64,000 bases of DNA from Allorhizobium ampelinum S4. GTDB lineage: Bacteria > Pseudomonadota > Alphaproteobacteria > Rhizobiales > Rhizobiaceae. Position numbers and translations under genes: made by a program. Numbering within the stretch: position 1 is the first letter of the stretch; each line of letters starts with the position of its first letter. The notes beneath the pieces are model-generated. The model was not told the origin of the DNA and did not search any database. It was given only the letters and a program-made list of their open reading frames with translations. This document shows, in pieces, positions 8,503 through 17,654 of the stretch. The stretch lies in the NCBI RefSeq assembly GCF_000016285.1, contig NC_011988.1, forward strand, positions 866,001-930,000, in the 5' to 3' direction.

Positions 8503-9441
8503 TCAACCCAGTGCTTGGCTCGCCAATCCATAAGTTATGGCATGGGGCTCTGAGTGGCCCTTGCCATCGGTGTCGCGTTCCCGTTTTGGCCCGACCGGCC
8601 ACGGTGCTCGCAGTGACATGGTGGTGACGGTATCGAACAGGGAAAGCCCGGATTCCAGCAGAAACTCCGCAAAGGCACCGGAGCTATGCCGCGTATCCAG
8701 CCGCAGGAACCGCCCCTGATGGCGTGCGACATGAGGTCGCGTCACGGCGATGGCATCTTCATCGCTTGCGGCGACCACCGGGCCGATGACATGACCGCGC
8801 CCGAAGGGCCGCGACAGCGCGAAAGCGACGATTTTACCGGCGCGCAGCAGTGCCACGCCTTCGGACAGGGGCAGGAGGTTGGCAAGCCAGCGCTGGCGAT
8901 TTGCACCGAAGGCAATTTCATCCAGCGCAGCGACATCCGGTAAATCCTCTGGTGTTATCGCGCGCAGCTGTGCGCCATCGGGGGGCTTTGTGGTTTCCGG
9001 CGGCAGCCTTGCCTCGGATAGCCTTGCCTCGCCTTGGCACTGAAAGACCGGAGCTTCGATGGCAAAGCCGATACTGCGATAGAGGCGTCTTGCCGCACGG
9101 GTAGAGTTCAGCCCCAGCCGTGCGAAGGGGATGCTGGCGAGGATATGCTCCATCAGCCAGCGGCCTGTTCCCTGCGTTTGCAGGCGTGGCGAGGTAATCA
9201 CCATGCCGATGGTGGCGAAATTTTCGTCCATGGGAAACCACATTGCCGAGCCCAGCACCCGGTCAATAGGGTCAATGGCCGCGACGCCCTGGCCATTTGC
9301 CAGCAGAAAAGCCCAATCCTCAGTCCGGTGCGGCCAGCCGACAGCGACGGAAAGACCATGCAGGCGGTCGATGCCGACGTCATGAATGTCTGTTAACGTC
9401 AGTTCAAAGGATTCCACCTGGATCGACGTTTTCACCGTCAC
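8503..9441 (-). CDS. GNAT family acetyltransferase, probably two GNAT-like halves
   Basis: A 312-residue protein. Residues 40-135 carry a GNAT core with an acetyl-CoA loop (SPRLQTQGTGRWLM, a degenerate R/QxxGxG/A), followed by the typical RRLYRSIGF helix. The second half (about 165-295) looks like the auxiliary GNAT-like domain found in two-domain members. The start is a GTG at 9441 with AAGGAAG about six bases upstream; the ATG two bases before it is out of frame and hits a stop at once. The substrate is unknown and no operon partner is visible. Confidence 0.82.
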   Translation of the reverse strand: MTVKTSIQVESFELTLTDIHDVGIDRLHGLSVAVGWPHRTEDWAFLLANGQGVAAIDPIDRVLGSAMWFPMDENFATIGMVITSPRLQTQGTGRWLMEHILASIPFARLGLNSTRAARRLYRSIGFAIEAPVFQCQGEARLSEARLPPETTKPPDGAQLRAITPEDLPDVAALDEIAFGANRQRWLANLLPLSEGVALLRAGKIVAFALSRPFGRGHVIGPVVAASDEDAIAVTRPHVARHQGRFLRLDTRHSSGAFAEFLLESGLSLFDTVTTMSLRAPWPVGPKRERDTDGKGHSEPHAITYGLASQALG

Positions 9442-9678
9442 ATTGTCTTCCTTGCATTGGGTCGGTTTGCAGAGGATGCCGCCGATCCTTATCTAAAACC
9501 GTCCAAGGCAATAGATTCCACTGAAACCGCATGAATTTCCAGCAGGTTTTATCGAAAAAACTGCCAAGAGCGACACTTAGCCTGATGAAAGCGCGTTACG
9601 TTCACCTCCAACTCTCATTTTTTGTCGCATCGGCCTCGTCAATGACGCCGGATGGGACCGTCCAGCTCTAGGATAATC

Positions 9679-10602
9679 ATGGCCTTTCTCTTCAACTCAG
9701 ATCCGGTGCGTGGCGCGGTCTTCGCGCAGGCCTTCGCGCGCGACATGCCCGATGTGGATTTTTATGTCGCGCCATCGCCGGTTGATCCCAAACATGTCCG
9801 CTACTTGATGACCTGGGCAATGCCGCAGGAGATCGAGCGTTATGCCAATCTCGAAGTGCTGTTTTGCATCGGCGCCGGTGTTGATCAGTTCGATCCCGGC
9901 CGGCTGCCCGATACCGTCAAGCTGGTGCGGATGGTGGAGGATGGAATCGTTCGGATGATGCAGGAATATATCACCCTTGCCGTGCTTTCCGTTCATCGCA
10001 AGCTGCCAGCCTATCTTCGCCAGCAGCAGCAAGGTGAATGGCAGTCTTTGCCGATATCTCAGGCGCCTGCTCAACGGGTGACGGTGCTGGGCCTTGGCCT
10101 GCTGGGGCAGGCGGCGCTGGAGCGGTTGAAACCGTTCGGCTTTCAGCTGTCAGGCTGGAGCCGTTCGCCGCGTGAAATCGATGATGTCACCTGTCATGCC
10201 GGAATAGAAGTGCTGCCGGATCTGCTGGAGCAGACCGATATTCTCGTCTGTCTTTTGCCCCTGACAGCAGAGACCCGGCATTTCCTCAATGCCGAACTGT
10301 TTGCCCGCCTGCCGCGCGGAGCATCGCTCGTTCACGCCGGGCGTGGTGCGCAACTGGATCAGGCGGCGTTGCTGGCTGCGCTCGAGAGCGGCCAGCTCGC
10401 CAGCGCTTTTCTCGACGTCACCGATCCCGAACCGCTGCCATCGGACCATCCTTTATGGCGGCAGGCGAATGTGATCATCACGCCCCATATTGCCAGCGTC
10501 ACCCAGCCGGAGACTGCCGCCATAGCGGTGATCGACAATATCCGTCGTCATCGCGCTGGTGAAGAGATGATTGGCCTTGTTGATCGTGAGCGCGGATATT
10601 AA
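9679..10602 (+). CDS. 2-hydroxyacid dehydrogenase, glyoxylate/hydroxypyruvate reductase A-like
   Basis: A 307-residue D-2-hydroxyacid dehydrogenase closest in style to Ghr[12 protein letters not shown] in the substrate domain, the Rossmann motif [12 protein letters not shown] near residue 145, an arginine in [10 protein letters not shown], and the catalytic His in [11 protein letters not shown] near the end. It would reduce glyoxylate or hydroxypyruvate with NADPH. The start at 9679 (MAFLFNS) is preceded by TAGGAT. It is followed after 94 bases by the aldehyde dehydrogenase gene in the same direction; a shared transcript is possible. Confidence 0.88.
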   Translation: MAFLFNSDPVRGAVFAQAFARDMPDVDFYVAPSPVDPKHVRYLMTWAMPQEIERYANLEVLFCIGAGVDQFDPGRLPDTVKLVRMVEDGIVRMMQEYITLAVLSVHRKLPAYLRQQQQGEWQSLPISQAPAQRVTVLGLGLLGQAALERLKPFGFQLSGWSRSPREIDDVTCHAGIEVLPDLLEQTDILVCLLPLTAETRHFLNAELFARLPRGASLVHAGRGAQLDQAALLAALESGQLASAFLDVTDPEPLPSDHPLWRQANVIITPHIASVTQPETAAIAVIDNIRRHRAGEEMIGLVDRERGY

Positions 10603-10696
10603 AGATTTTCCAATTCCAACGGTGCCAGCGGCGGCATCACTACCTATGTTTCAACGGCAGGACGGACCTTTCGTCTCACTCAATTGAGGACTTCCT

Positions 10697-12154
10697 ATGC
10701 ATAATCTCAAAGACAAGACCTTGCTGCGCCAGCAGGGCCTGATTGGCGGCGAATGGGTCGGTGCGGCCTCCAACAAGGTGATCGACGTTATCGACCCGGC
10801 CACGCAAACGGTGATCGGCACGGTGCCGGATATGGGCACCGATGACACGAGCGCTGCCATCAAGGCTGCCGAAAAGGCCTTCAAGCTCTGGAAGAAAAAG
10901 ACCCATGCCGAGCGCGCCGGGCTGCTGGAAGCCTGGTACGGCCTGATGATCGAGCATGTCGAGGATCTGGCGCTGATTCTGACAATGGAACAGGGCAAGC
11001 CGCTGGATGAGGCGCGCGGCGAAATCCGCTACGGTGCCTCCTTTGTCAAATGGTTTGCGGAAGAGGCCCGCCGCATCGGTGGCCATACCATTCCCTCGCC
11101 AACCACCGACCGCCGCATCGTTGTGCTGAAGGAGCCGGTTGGTGTCTGCGGCATCATCACGCCCTGGAATTTCCCCAATGCGATGATTACCCGCAAAGTG
11201 GCCCCAGCCTTGGCGGCGGGCTGCACCGTGGTCATCAAGCCCTCGGATTTCACGCCCTATTCGGCGCTAGCGCTGGGTGTGCTGGCTGAGCGCGCCGGTA
11301 TTCCGGCGGGTGTCATCAATATCGTCACCGGCATGCCGACCGAGATTGGCAATGAAATCATGGCCAATGACGTCGTGCGCAAGATTTCCTTCACCGGCTC
11401 GACCCGGGTCGGGTCGCTGCTGATGCGCGGTGCCGCCGATACGATCAAGAAGCTCAGCCTGGAGCTTGGCGGCAATGCGCCGTTCATCGTGTTCGACGAT
11501 GCCGATCTTGATCTGGCGGTTGAAGGTGCGATCCTCTGCAAATTCCGCAATGGCGGCCAGACCTGCGTTTGCGCCAACCGCATCCTGGTTCAATCAGGTG
11601 TCTACGATGCCTTCGCGGCCAAGCTGACGGCCCGGGTCAATGCCATGAAGGTTGGCCCCGGAACCGAGCAAGGCGTTTCCATCGGGCCGATGATCAACGA
11701 AGCCGCGATTGGCAAGATTCGTCAGCATGTCGAGGATGCCGTTTCCAAGGGCGCGAAGATCGTCACCGATGCCCACAGATTGCCGCAGGGTGCGCAGTTT
11801 ACGGCACCGGTGGTCTTGACCGGTGCGACAACCGATATGCTGCTGGCCAGCGAGGAGACTTTCGGCCCGGTCGCGCCGCTGTTCAAGTTCGAAACCGAGG
11901 AAGAAGCGCTGGAGATTGCCAATGGCACGCCCTTCGGTCTGGCTGCCTATTTCTACACCGAAAGCCTGAAGCGCTCCTGGCGGGTGGCCGAGGCGCTGGA
12001 AGCAGGCATGATCGGCCTGAATACCGGGGCGATTTCCACGGAAGTGGCACCTTTCGGTGGCGTCAAGCAATCCGGCCTTGGGCGCGAAGGCGCGCAGATC
12101 GGCATCGAGGAATATCTGGAAATGAAGACCTTCCATATCGGCGGTCTGGCCTGA
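10697..12154 (+). CDS. gabD: NAD(P)-dependent succinate-semialdehyde dehydrogenase-like
   Basis: A 485-residue aldehyde dehydrogenase of GabD length and style. It has TMEQGKPLDEARGEI, ITPWNFPNAMITRK, the general-base segment LELGGNAPFIVFDDAD (about residues 254-269) and the catalytic cysteine in NGGQTCVCANR (about 285-295). GabD oxidises succinate semialdehyde to succinate, the last step of GABA breakdown. A related role on glutarate semialdehyde cannot be excluded. It lies beside the second PxpA/carboxylase operon, whose lactam-type product could feed such a step (speculative). Confidence 0.88.
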   Translation: MHNLKDKTLLRQQGLIGGEWVGAASNKVIDVIDPATQTVIGTVPDMGTDDTSAAIKAAEKAFKLWKKKTHAERAGLLEAWYGLMIEHVEDLALILTMEQGKPLDEARGEIRYGASFVKWFAEEARRIGGHTIPSPTTDRRIVVLKEPVGVCGIITPWNFPNAMITRKVAPALAAGCTVVIKPSDFTPYSALALGVLAERAGIPAGVINIVTGMPTEIGNEIMANDVVRKISFTGSTRVGSLLMRGAADTIKKLSLELGGNAPFIVFDDADLDLAVEGAILCKFRNGGQTCVCANRILVQSGVYDAFAAKLTARVNAMKVGPGTEQGVSIGPMINEAAIGKIRQHVEDAVSKGAKIVTDAHRLPQGAQFTAPVVLTGATTDMLLASEETFGPVAPLFKFETEEEALEIANGTPFGLAAYFYTESLKRSWRVAEALEAGMIGLNTGAISTEVAPFGGVKQSGLGREGAQIGIEEYLEMKTFHIGGLA

Positions 12155-12167
12155 TATTCGCTTATGG

Positions 12168-12195
12168 TTCCGGGGCAGGGAAACCTACCCCGGAA
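12168..12195. terminator. bidirectional terminator-like hairpin
   Basis: Arms TTCCGGGG (12168-12175) and CCCCGGAA (12188-12195), sitting between the end of the aldehyde dehydrogenase gene and the end of the convergent LysR gene, whose last codons it overlaps. It has no T-run longer than two. Confidence 0.55.
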
Positions 12196-13084
12196 TATGA
12201 AAGGCCCGTCGGAAATAGGCGCGGAACGCCTCCATGGCCGGGCTGAAGTCCGCATTGCGTCGCCAGGCAAGGCCAACATCCATGGATGGTACCGGATCGG
12301 TCAGCGTGACCGTCTCGATTCGCCTGCCCTCCAGTGACCATGGCCGATGCACCATATCGGAGAGAATGGCGACGCCCTGGCCATTGGCGACCAGCGAGCG
12401 CACGGCTTCGACCGAGGATGTCCGCAGCGTGACTTTCGGCTGGTAGGGCGTCGGGCTCCAGTATTTCAGCGTGGTATGCGACGCTTCATCCACCGTCAGC
12501 ATGATATAGTTTTCCTCCGCCACGTCCTTTAGCCCGACCGAGGGACGGGTCAGTAGCGGATGGCGGGCAGGGAGCCAAAGCCGCCGCTGCGAATTCAGCA
12601 GGGTTTCGGTGGTCAGTTCCGGGTTGAGAATGTTTGAGGTCAGCAGCACCGCGACATCATAGCGATTGGCAAGCAGGCCTTCCTCGACGCTTTCCCGGTT
12701 GAGTTCGAACAGCTGGATATCGACGCCCGGAAACTGCCGTTTCAACCGCTCGATATGCAGCGGCAGAAAATAACCGATCACCGTATAGCTGGCAGCGACG
12801 CTGAGTTTCCCCTGCACCTTGCCGGTGACGGGATTGAGCGTGGTGATGTCGTCAACCTTCCGCAGAATATCATAGGCCTGAGACAGCAGCAGGCGCCCGG
12901 CTTCCGTCAGATCCATGCCATGCGGCGTGCGCTCGAACAGCGGCGCACCGACAATGGTTTCAAGCTCCTTGATCGCCGTGGTCACTGCCGATTGCGAGAT
13001 GGCGAGGTTGACGGCGGCCTGCGAGACCTGCCCGGATTCGGCGGTTGCCACGAAATAGCGGATCTGGCGTAGACTAAGCGACAT
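12185..13084 (-). CDS. LysR family regulator
   Basis: A 299-residue LysR protein: the N-terminal helix-turn-helix (GQVSQAAVNLAISQSAVTTAIKELE) lies in residues 17-45, followed by a substrate-binding domain. The start at 13084 has GGGAGTT upstream. It is divergent from the second PxpA/AccBC/PxpBC operon (279-base gap), so it most likely controls that operon. The gap carries a TCTGAAAATCAGA dyad that fits the LysR T-N11-A rule, plus two related copies. The effector is unknown. Confidence 0.88.
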   Translation of the reverse strand: MSLSLRQIRYFVATAESGQVSQAAVNLAISQSAVTTAIKELETIVGAPLFERTPHGMDLTEAGRLLLSQAYDILRKVDDITTLNPVTGKVQGKLSVAASYTVIGYFLPLHIERLKRQFPGVDIQLFELNRESVEEGLLANRYDVAVLLTSNILNPELTTETLLNSQRRLWLPARHPLLTRPSVGLKDVAEENYIMLTVDEASHTTLKYWSPTPYQPKVTLRTSSVEAVRSLVANGQGVAILSDMVHRPWSLEGRRIETVTLTDPVPSMDVGLAWRRNADFSPAMEAFRAYFRRAFHIPG

Positions 13085-13119
13085 GACGCGAACTCCCATC
13101 GTTATTTTTGATAGTGCCA

Positions 13120-13268
13120 TCTGAAAATCAGAATGAATCATCTTTTGGTTGTAGTATCTGGAAAATTCACCTGAATTATGCGGTCTACGGTCTGAAAATC
13201 ACTCAAATTTTTCCTCTGGCCTTCAAGGCTTGCCCCATCAGTAAATCAGATAATGGCTTTCTGAAAAT
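13120..13268. promoter_or_regulatory. three TCTGAAAAT boxes, candidate LysR operators
   Basis: TCTGAAAATCAGA at 13120-13132 is a perfect dyad (TCTGA-AAA-TCAGA) matching T-N11-A. TCTGAAAATCACT at 13191 and TCTGAAAATACCA at 13260 are partial copies. Spacings are 71 and 69 bases. They fill the gap between the LysR gene and the divergent PxpA-like gene. Function is inferred from position and symmetry. Confidence 0.5.
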
Positions 13269-13363
13269 ACCATTTTTCAAATGACGATTTTCTGCCTAGC
13301 TTTTCCTGACGAAAATGATGGCACTTGAGTTTTTTGCATAAAAATAAAGCATAGAGGTTCCCT

Positions 13364-14140
13364 GTGGCGCTTGAATCTGTCGATATCAATTGTGATCTGG
13401 GCGAGGCCTTTGGCCGCTGGCGGGTCGGCGATACCGCCGATCAGGCTTTGATGGGGCTGATCAGTTCCGCCAATATCGCCACCGGCTTTCATGCTGGCGA
13501 CCCCAACCTGATGGATGAGACCGTGCGGCTGGCGGTGGAGCATGGTGTCGGTATCGGCGCTCATCCCGGTTATGATGATCTCCAGGGGTTTGGCCGCCGC
13601 AAGATCAATGGTACGCCGCGCGAATTGGTCAATGATATCGTCTACCAGGTGGGAGCGCTGAAGGAATTCGTGCGCCGTCACGGCGCAAGTCTGCAACATG
13701 TGAAGCCGCACGGAGCGCTTTATATGGAAATGGCTGTTAATTCCGAACTGGCGCAGCTGTTCGTACACTATATGCGCACCGCCAATCCCAATGCCTATGT
13801 GCTGTGCATGGCGGGTTCGGCCACCGAAATTGCCGCGCGCGAGGCGGGACAGCCGGTGGCGCGGGAATTCTACGCTGACCGCGATTATGACGAAAGCGGC
13901 TCTATCGTCTTTACCCGCGATGTCGGGCGTCCCGATCCTGCCACCATTGCCCGAAAAGTGCTGCGTGCCTGTCTGGAGGGCAAGGTCACGGCGGTAACGG
14001 GCAAGGATATCGAGGTGCCATTCGAGACCATCTGCTTCCATTCCGACACGCTGGGCGCTTTCGATATCGTCCGCCATATGCGCGACGCCCTGGTCGCTGA
14101 GGGCATTCGCATTTCGCCTCTTTCAGACATTCTCAAATAA
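13364..14140 (+). CDS. second LamB/YcsF (PxpA-like) protein, divergent
   Basis: A 258-residue LamB/YcsF protein. It begins [14 protein letters not shown] and has GFHAGDPN and VKPHGALYM. Two signatures differ from the canonical PxpA at 3031: [11 protein letters not shown] reads [11 protein letters not shown], and the C-terminal HGD segment reads HSDTLGA. The start is GTG at 13364, with AGAGGTT upstream. It heads an operon with a biotin carrier protein, biotin carboxylase and PxpB/PxpC-like subunits. Ring opening of a lactam-type substrate is likely by family, but the altered motifs suggest a substrate other than 5-oxoproline (inference). Confidence 0.88.
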   Translation: MALESVDINCDLGEAFGRWRVGDTADQALMGLISSANIATGFHAGDPNLMDETVRLAVEHGVGIGAHPGYDDLQGFGRRKINGTPRELVNDIVYQVGALKEFVRRHGASLQHVKPHGALYMEMAVNSELAQLFVHYMRTANPNAYVLCMAGSATEIAAREAGQPVAREFYADRDYDESGSIVFTRDVGRPDPATIARKVLRACLEGKVTAVTGKDIEVPFETICFHSDTLGAFDIVRHMRDALVAEGIRISPLSDILK

Positions 14141-14152
14141 CCGGAGACAGCC

Positions 14153-14395
14153 ATGAGCACCCACGAGATCAGATCGCCCCTGCCTGGCACATTCTACCGC
14201 AAGCCGTCTCCCGATGCCCCGAGCTTCAAAAATGACGGAGACGCGGTGGCTGAAGGAGATGTTATCGGCCTGATTGAGGTGATGAAGACCTTTCATGAAG
14301 TGCATGCGGATGCCTCCGGCACCGGTCTGGTGTTCGTGGCGGAAGACAATGAGCCGATCATGGCCGGTCAGGTGATCGCGCAGGTGCAGGCATGA
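14153..14395 (+). CDS. accB: biotin carboxyl carrier protein, short form
   Basis: An 80-residue biotinyl domain standing alone, with the biotinylation motif EVMKTF (Lys about residue 45) instead of the usual AMKM. It lacks the Ala/Pro-rich N-terminal linker of housekeeping AccB. It sits between PxpA-like and biotin carboxylase genes and overlaps the latter by four bases (ATGA). It probably carries the carboxyl group from that biotin carboxylase to the PxpB/PxpC-like carboxyltransferase. Confidence 0.92.
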   Translation: MSTHEIRSPLPGTFYRKPSPDAPSFKNDGDAVAEGDVIGLIEVMKTFHEVHADASGTGLVFVAEDNEPIMAGQVIAQVQA

Positions 14396-15780
14396 GTATT
14401 TCGTCGCTGATGGTGGCCAACAGGGGGGAGATTGCCGTTCGGATCATCCAGGCGGCCAAGGCGCTCGGCATTCGCACCGTGCAGGTTCATTCCGCCGCAG
14501 ACCGTGACATGCTGGCGGTGAAACTGGCCGATCAGGCGGTGGAGATTGGCCCGCCATCGGCGGCCAAATCCTACCTGAATATCGAGGCCGTGCTGAAAGC
14601 GGCACTGGAAACCGGCGTTGATGCGGTGCATCCGGGCTATGGATTCCTCTCCGAAAATGCCGCTTTCGCCAAGGCTGTCACCGATGCCGGGCTGATTTTC
14701 ATTGGTCCGAGCCATGAAGCCATCAGCCTGCTTGGCGACAAGGTCGAGGCCCGCAAGGTGGCGATGCAGGCCGGTGTGCCGACTGTGCCGGGCTCGAATG
14801 GCCGGGTGGATGATCTGGATGCAGGTCGTGCGATTGTCGAGACGATCGGCTTTCCTGTGATGATCAAGGCCGCTGCGGGCGGCGGCGGTCGAGGCATTCG
14901 GATCGCCGAGACCATGGAGGATTTCGAACGGCATTTCCCGCAAGCGTCCTCCGAAGCGCTGGCTGCCTTTGGCGATGGCGGGCTTTATATCGAGAAGGTC
15001 ATTACCCGCGCGCGCCATGTCGAAGTGCAGATCCTCGGTGATGGAGAAAATGCCATTCATTGCTTTGAGCGGGAATGTTCGCTGCAACGCCGCCGCCAGA
15101 AGGTCTGGGAAGAAGGCCCATCCGTGCGCCTGCCTGATGATGTGCGAAAAGCCCTGTGCGATAGCGCGGTGGCGCTGGCGCGGTCGGTTCACTATCGCGG
15201 CGCGGGCACGGTTGAATATCTCTATGATGAGCAGAGCGGCGAATTTTACTTTATCGAGGTCAATACCCGCATCCAGGTCGAGCATCCGGTGACGGAAATG
15301 ATTACCGGTATCGATCTGGTGCAGGAAATGATCCGCATTGCCGGTGGCGCGTCTTTGTCGCTGCGTCAGGAGGATGTGGTGCTCTCCGGCCACGCTATCG
15401 AATGCCGGATCAATGCCGAGGACCCGGCGCGGGGTTTCTTGCCCGGTCCCGGCACGGTCTCAACCCTGCACATTCCCGAGGGCAACGGCATCCGCTTCGA
15501 TACCATGCTCTATGAAGGCTATCAGGTGCCGCCCTTCTACGATTCCCTGCTCGGCAAGCTGATCGTCTGGGCGGAAACCCGTGAAGCCTGCCTGGAAAAG
15601 CTTGGCGCGGCGCTGGAGCATTTCGAGATCGGCGGTCTTGCCACCACCATTCCGCTGCACAAAAAGCTGGTGGCTGATCCCTCCGTGCGAAGCGCCGATG
15701 TCCATACCCGGTTTCTGGAGCCGTGGCTGGAAACAGCCTTTCCGCCTGCCCAATCTGTTCCCCTGAAGGAGACTGTCTGA
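14392..15780 (+). CDS. accC: biotin carboxylase
   Basis: A 462-residue biotin carboxylase: [13 protein letters not shown] at the N-terminus, [15 protein letters not shown], the ATP-grasp glycine loop KAAAGGGGRGIRIA, EVNTRIQVEHPVTE in the active site, and GHAIECRINAEDP. It carboxylates carrier biotin using ATP and bicarbonate. Translationally coupled at both ends: ATGA with the carrier gene and TGATG with the PxpB-like gene. A second biotin carboxylase begins at the left edge of the window beside the other PxpABC set, so both sets carry one. Unlikely to be the housekeeping fatty-acid enzyme. Confidence 0.93.
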   Translation: MSISSLMVANRGEIAVRIIQAAKALGIRTVQVHSAADRDMLAVKLADQAVEIGPPSAAKSYLNIEAVLKAALETGVDAVHPGYGFLSENAAFAKAVTDAGLIFIGPSHEAISLLGDKVEARKVAMQAGVPTVPGSNGRVDDLDAGRAIVETIGFPVMIKAAAGGGGRGIRIAETMEDFERHFPQASSEALAAFGDGGLYIEKVITRARHVEVQILGDGENAIHCFERECSLQRRRQKVWEEGPSVRLPDDVRKALCDSAVALARSVHYRGAGTVEYLYDEQSGEFYFIEVNTRIQVEHPVTEMITGIDLVQEMIRIAGGASLSLRQEDVVLSGHAIECRINAEDPARGFLPGPGTVSTLHIPEGNGIRFDTMLYEGYQVPPFYDSLLGKLIVWAETREACLEKLGAALEHFEIGGLATTIPLHKKLVADPSVRSADVHTRFLEPWLETAFPPAQSVPLKETV

Positions 15781-16655
15781 TGGCGATGCGCTATACATTC
15801 GGCGGTGATGAGCATCTGTTCGTGGAATGCAGCGAGGCGATGTCGCTGGAGGCTTTCTTCACCTCGCTGTCGATGACCAACGGCATTTCACAAGCCCGGA
15901 TCAAGGGCGTCACCGAAATCTGCCCGGCCAATGCCTCCTTCCAGGTCAAGTTCAACCCTGATGTCATTCATCCCGACGACATCCTGAAGGAAATCCAGGC
16001 CATTGAGGTGGCGGCGGCGAAAAGCGATCCGGTGATTGCCACGCGGATTGTTGAAATCCCGGTGTTCTACAACGATCCCTGGACCCATGAGACGCTGATG
16101 CGGTTTCGCGAACGCCATCAGGAGCCTGATGGTACCGATCTCGATTATGCCGCCAAGATCAACAATTACCCAAGTGTTGCGGACTTCATTGCCGCTCATT
16201 CCGGTTCGCCCTGGTTTGTCTCCATGGTCGGCTTCGTGTCTGGTCTGCCTTTCATGTATCAGATGGTCGAGCGGCAGCGGCAGATCGAAGTGCCGAAATA
16301 TCTGCGGCCCCGCACGGATACGCCGAGGCTGACGGTCGGCCACGGCGGCTGTTTCGGCTGCATCTATTCGGTGCGCGGTGCCGGTGGCTACCAGATGTTC
16401 GGCATTACCCCGATGCCGATCTACGATCCGACCCAGACCACCTCTTACCTGCGCGACTTCATGGTGTTCTTCAAACCGGGCGATATCGTCAAGTTCAAGC
16501 CGGTGGATAGAGACGGTTACGATCAGGCGGTGGGAGAGGTGGACAAGGGCATATTCGTGCCGCCGATCCGCGAGGTGCGCTTTGATCTCTCGGAATTCCA
16601 GAAAGACATCAGCGGCTACAACGCCAGGCTGGAGGGCCTTCTCCATGGTCATTAA
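15780..16655 (+). CDS. PxpB/KipI-like carboxyltransferase subunit, divergent
   Basis: A 291-residue member of the PxpB/KipI (allophanate hydrolase subunit 1) family, longer than typical and with altered signatures. The usual GFxPGFxYL is GFVSGLPFMYQ, and the PGGW segment reads GAGGYQMFG. The start at 15780 overlaps the biotin carboxylase stop (TGATG); longer upstream frames run into that gene. It overlaps the next gene by 11 bases. It probably pairs with the PxpC-like protein as a carboxyltransferase or hydrolase half. Family confident, substrate unknown. Confidence 0.85.
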   Translation: MAMRYTFGGDEHLFVECSEAMSLEAFFTSLSMTNGISQARIKGVTEICPANASFQVKFNPDVIHPDDILKEIQAIEVAAAKSDPVIATRIVEIPVFYNDPWTHETLMRFRERHQEPDGTDLDYAAKINNYPSVADFIAAHSGSPWFVSMVGFVSGLPFMYQMVERQRQIEVPKYLRPRTDTPRLTVGHGGCFGCIYSVRGAGGYQMFGITPMPIYDPTQTTSYLRDFMVFFKPGDIVKFKPVDRDGYDQAVGEVDKGIFVPPIREVRFDLSEFQKDISGYNARLEGLLHGH

Positions 16656-17622
16656 GGTTTTGCATCAAGGGCTTGCCACCACGGTTCAGGATTTGGGCCG
16701 TCCCGGCTATTTTCACCTCGGCATTCCCCAGGGCGGGGCTATGGATCGGCTGGCGCTGAAGGCCGCCAATCTGCTCGTCGGCAATGACGAAGGGGCGGCG
16801 GGGCTGGAGGCGGTGTTCATCGGGCCAAAGCTGGAATTTGCCGCCGACACCATGGTCGCCGTCACGGGAGCCGAGATGCCGATCCGGCTGGACGGCGAGG
16901 AGCAGCCCGGCTGGACCGCCTTCAAGGTGCGGGCAGGTCAGGTGCTGAGTTTCGATTTCCTGAAGGCGGGGGCGCGGATCTATATTGCCGTTGCTGGTGG
17001 TATCGATGTTCCGCTGGCGCTCGGATCACGCTCCACCTACGCCATAGGCGCGCTTGGTGGCTTTCAGGGGCGTGCGATTGCTGCTGGAGATCAATTGCCG
17101 GTCGGGCAGGCGAAGCCTGTATCGGAAGGCCGGATCATTCCGCAGGCGCTGCGCCGCCGTCCGGGCGCACCTGCCGAACTGCGGGTGTTGCCCGGTCTCT
17201 ATTGGGATCGGTTGACGGAAGAGGCAAAAGGCAATTTCTTTGAAGACGAATGGAAGGTGGCACCGGAAGCCGACCGGATGGGCTACCGGTTTCGCGGTGG
17301 GCGCAAGCTGGACTTCGTGCCCCGCACCCCGCCGTTTGGGGCGGGTTCCGACCCATCCAATATTGTCGATAGCTGCTATCCCTATGGCTCGATCCAGGTG
17401 CCGGGCGGCAGCGAGCCGATCGTCTTGCACCGTGACGCCGTTTCCGGCGGCGGCTATTTCATGGTCGGCACGGTGATTTCAGCGGATATGGACCTGATCG
17501 GCCAATTGCAGCCTCATACGCCAACGCGGTTCGTCAAGGTGGATATGGAACAGGCATTGGCGGCGCGTCGTGAGCGGCAGGCGATGATCCGTGACATCAG
17601 CGCCTCTCTGTCAAACGTGTAG
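16645..17622 (+). CDS. PxpC/KipA-like carboxyltransferase subunit
   Basis: A 325-residue PxpC/KipA (allophanate hydrolase subunit 2) protein with TTVQDLGRPGYFHLGIPQGGAMD at the N-terminus (split in the family as QDLGR and GAMD), VTGAEMP, AVAGGIDVP and, near the C-terminus, GGGYFMVGTVISADMD. The start at 16645 lies inside the PxpB-like gene (11-base overlap), suggesting coupled translation. It is the last gene of the operon; the next gene is convergent after 32 bases. This family also forms the carboxyltransferase domain of urea carboxylase, which also uses a biotin carboxylase and a carrier. Confidence 0.88.
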   Translation: MVIKVLHQGLATTVQDLGRPGYFHLGIPQGGAMDRLALKAANLLVGNDEGAAGLEAVFIGPKLEFAADTMVAVTGAEMPIRLDGEEQPGWTAFKVRAGQVLSFDFLKAGARIYIAVAGGIDVPLALGSRSTYAIGALGGFQGRAIAAGDQLPVGQAKPVSEGRIIPQALRRRPGAPAELRVLPGLYWDRLTEEAKGNFFEDEWKVAPEADRMGYRFRGGRKLDFVPRTPPFGAGSDPSNIVDSCYPYGSIQVPGGSEPIVLHRDAVSGGGYFMVGTVISADMDLIGQLQPHTPTRFVKVDMEQALAARRERQAMIRDISASLSNV

Positions 17623-17654
17623 GAGGGCAGGTCATGACGGGGTCGGCGTCACGC

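Noticed and set aside
14368..15393. Long minus-strand open frame opposite accC
   Set aside because: Complement of the conserved biotin carboxylase frame; no motif or ribosome site.
14153..15780. Housekeeping acetyl-CoA carboxylase accB-accC
   Set aside because: The carrier lacks the usual N-terminal linker, has EVMKTF, and the genes are embedded in a PxpABC-type operon.
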